In this document: in pieces, positions 5,662 through 6,358 of the stretch | Layout: each line of letters begins with the position of its first letter | Numbering within the stretch: position 1 is the stretch's first letter | Source: Promethearchaeota archaeon | GTDB lineage: Archaea > Asgardarchaeota > Lokiarchaeia > Sigyniarchaeales > SOKP01 | Direction: 5' to 3' | NCBI GenBank assembly: GCA_030605895.1 | Contig: JAUWHL010000309.1 | Location: 1-6,358 of the forward strand | DNA length: 6,358 nucleotides | Notes under the pieces: model-generated | Databases searched by the model: none | Told to the model about the DNA's origin: nothing | The model's input: the letters and a program-made list of their open reading frames with translations, nothing else | Program-made: the position numbers and the translations under genes

Positions 5662-5668
5662 ATGGTAT

Positions 5669-6223
5669 ATGGAAACTCAAGACTCTAAAAGTAAAATTGT
5701 TAAAGAAACCTTCCCATCAGAGATCGTCTCGATTGTTGGAGATCTCTTAGCAGGTATTGTTTTATCACTTTTAATTCTACCCTTTGAAAGTTTTATTGTT
5801 TTAATATTGATGATTCCCGCTCTCTTGTCTCTAAGAGGTAATTTAAGTGGGCCATTCATAGCAAGAACATCCCGAGATCTGGTTATTGGAGACTTTTCAA
5901 AGAGATCTTGGATCGAAAATGTTTTAGCAACATACATACTCTCTATCATCACAGCTATTTTTATAGGGATTTTATCTATTGTCTTGAATTTAACTCTTTT
6001 TAAATTAACAATTCTCTCTTTTCAATATTTTTTATCAATACCAATTATTTCAATTTTGTTAACATTATCAATTTCAATTCCTTGTTCTACAGGGCTAAAT
6101 TATATCGCATTTAAAAGGGGTTTAAATCCGAATAATATTGTAAATCCTGTAATGACTGCGATTGATGATTTCTCTACGGTTTTTTGCTTTTTTTTAACGA
6201 TTATAATGCTGGGGGTGCCTTAA
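5669..6223 (+). CDS. MgtE/SLC41-like divalent cation transporter, first half
   Basis: This encodes a 184-residue membrane protein matching the membrane domain of the MgtE/SLC41 family (Mg2+ or related cation channels). After a charged cytoplasmic N terminus (1-18), membrane helices fall near 19-37, 43-63, 85-107, 120-140 and 167-183, the family's five. The signature IPALLSLRGNLSGPFIAR (49-66) matches the family 'PALLGLRGN' element. The last helix is preceded by GLNPNNIVNPVMTAIDDF (151-168), where D167 aligns with the pore aspartate of bacterial MgtE. The N-terminal regulatory and CBS domains of bacterial MgtE are missing, as is usual for archaeal and SLC41 forms. A second half begins 12 bases after the stop, so the two products probably assemble as a heterodimer. 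The DtxR-like palindrome upstream suggests metal control. Confidence 0.85.
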   Translation: METQDSKSKIVKETFPSEIVSIVGDLLAGIVLSLLILPFESFIVLILMIPALLSLRGNLSGPFIARTSRDLVIGDFSKRSWIENVLATYILSIITAIFIGILSIVLNLTLFKLTILSFQYFLSIPIISILLTLSISIPCSTGLNYIAFKRGLNPNNIVNPVMTAIDDFSTVFCFFLTIIMLGVP

Positions 6224-6235
6224 ATTAAATACACC

Positions 6236-6358
6236 ATGAAAATAATTAAGGAATCAGTAATCATTGTAATTTTATCTTCCTTAATGGGTTTAATTTCAGG
6301 CACTCTTTTATCTTCAAACGAAGATATATTATATACAATTCCAATAATGCTTTTAATA
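6236..6358 (+). CDS. MgtE/SLC41-like transporter, second half (partial, N terminus)
   Basis: The frame is open from ATG 6236 to the window edge, giving 41 residues. The sequence ESVIIVILSSLMGLISGTLL (6-25), followed by TIPIMLLI (34-41), repeats the pattern of the first gene (EIVSIVGDLLAGIVLSLLIL, then ILMIPALL). It should therefore enter the 'PAL...RGN' motif just beyond the window. The gap to the previous stop is 12 bases with no evident Shine-Dalgarno motif, suggesting coupled translation in one operon. The call rests on similarity to its neighbour and on context, because only the first helix and the start of the second are visible. Confidence 0.65.
   Translation, partial: MKIIKESVIIVILSSLMGLISGTLLSSNEDILYTIPIMLLI

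Larger units (their letters stand above)
5264..5668. other. 405-base divergent intergenic region
   Basis: This lies between the phosphoribosyltransferase and the transporter starts. It holds an A+T-rich promoter zone for the minus gene (about 5264-5310, no single clear TATA box), a TATA-like run at 5508-5515, a perfect 14-base palindrome at 5516-5529, and a second TATA-like run near 5546-5556. An ATG at 5619 opens a 43-codon frame overlapping the transporter start out of frame; it lacks a ribosome site and is not called. No tRNA or riboswitch fold was recognised. Confidence 0.6.

Noticed and set aside
5653..5678. Hammerhead-ribozyme-like core (CTGATGA followed by GAAAC) just before and into the transporter gene
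   Set aside because: The bases between the two core parts cannot form stem II, and the match overlaps the Shine-Dalgarno site and start codon, which explain it.
5619..5750. Short out-of-frame ORF (43 codons) overlapping the transporter start
   Set aside because: It has no ribosome site, and most of its length is a shadow of the transporter frame. A leader peptide cannot be excluded but is unsupported.
5677..5952. Minus-strand frame opposite the transporter gene
   Set aside because: It is antisense to a recognised membrane domain and has no independent support.

Overview
The window is very AT-rich and most likely comes from an Asgard archaeon of the Lokiarchaeia/Promethearchaeota kind. The main reason is a full-length actin-superfamily gene on the minus strand (1188-2306). 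It encodes 372 residues, the size of eukaryotic actin, and aligns with it from the first phosphate loop to the C terminus. Archaeal-type signals agree with this: short Shine-Dalgarno motifs on some genes, AT-rich TATA-like boxes, oligo-T ends, and a single-domain, split SLC41/MgtE-type transporter. The taxonomic call is an inference from gene content, since no marker RNA is present.

Layout from left to right. Positions 1-671 (plus) hold the end of one small membrane protein followed 14 bases later by a second, probably related, four-helix membrane protein. Positions 710-1048 (minus) encode a small winged-helix-like protein that converges on them. Positions 1188-2306 (minus) encode the actin-like protein. 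Positions 2400-3146 (minus) encode a PIG-L/LmbE-type zinc de-N-acetylase. Positions 3271-3948 (minus) encode a protein with a charged helical N terminus, a long proline/glycine-rich centre carrying GGGPPKK repeats, and a short amphipathic C-terminal helix. Positions 4218-4484 (plus) encode an unrecognised 88-residue protein, divergent from the proline-rich gene. Positions 4541-5263 (minus) encode a COG1926-like phosphoribosyltransferase. A 405-base divergent intergenic region follows. Positions 5669-6223 and 6236-6358 (plus) encode two consecutive MgtE/SLC41-like halves, the second cut by the window edge.

Two parts deserve most attention. First, the actin-like gene lies in a same-strand neighbourhood with the proline-rich protein. 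Proline-rich tracts of that kind are what profilin and actin nucleation-promoting or elongation factors use in eukaryotes, so a regulator-actin pair is a reasonable hypothesis. The actin itself is unorthodox: positions equivalent to the catalytic Gln137 and His161 of actin are Asp and Arg, the D-loop is longer, and the hydrophobic plug is acidic. It is therefore better read as an Asgard actin-related protein than as the standard lokiactin. Second, a perfect 14-base palindrome of the DtxR/MntR operator type lies directly downstream of a TATA-like stretch in front of the transporter pair. This suggests metal-dependent repression.

The gaps within the minus-strand block (93-139 bases) and an oligo-T run after the de-N-acetylase suggest separate transcription units rather than one tight operon. 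No tRNA, rRNA, CRISPR array or mobile element was found.
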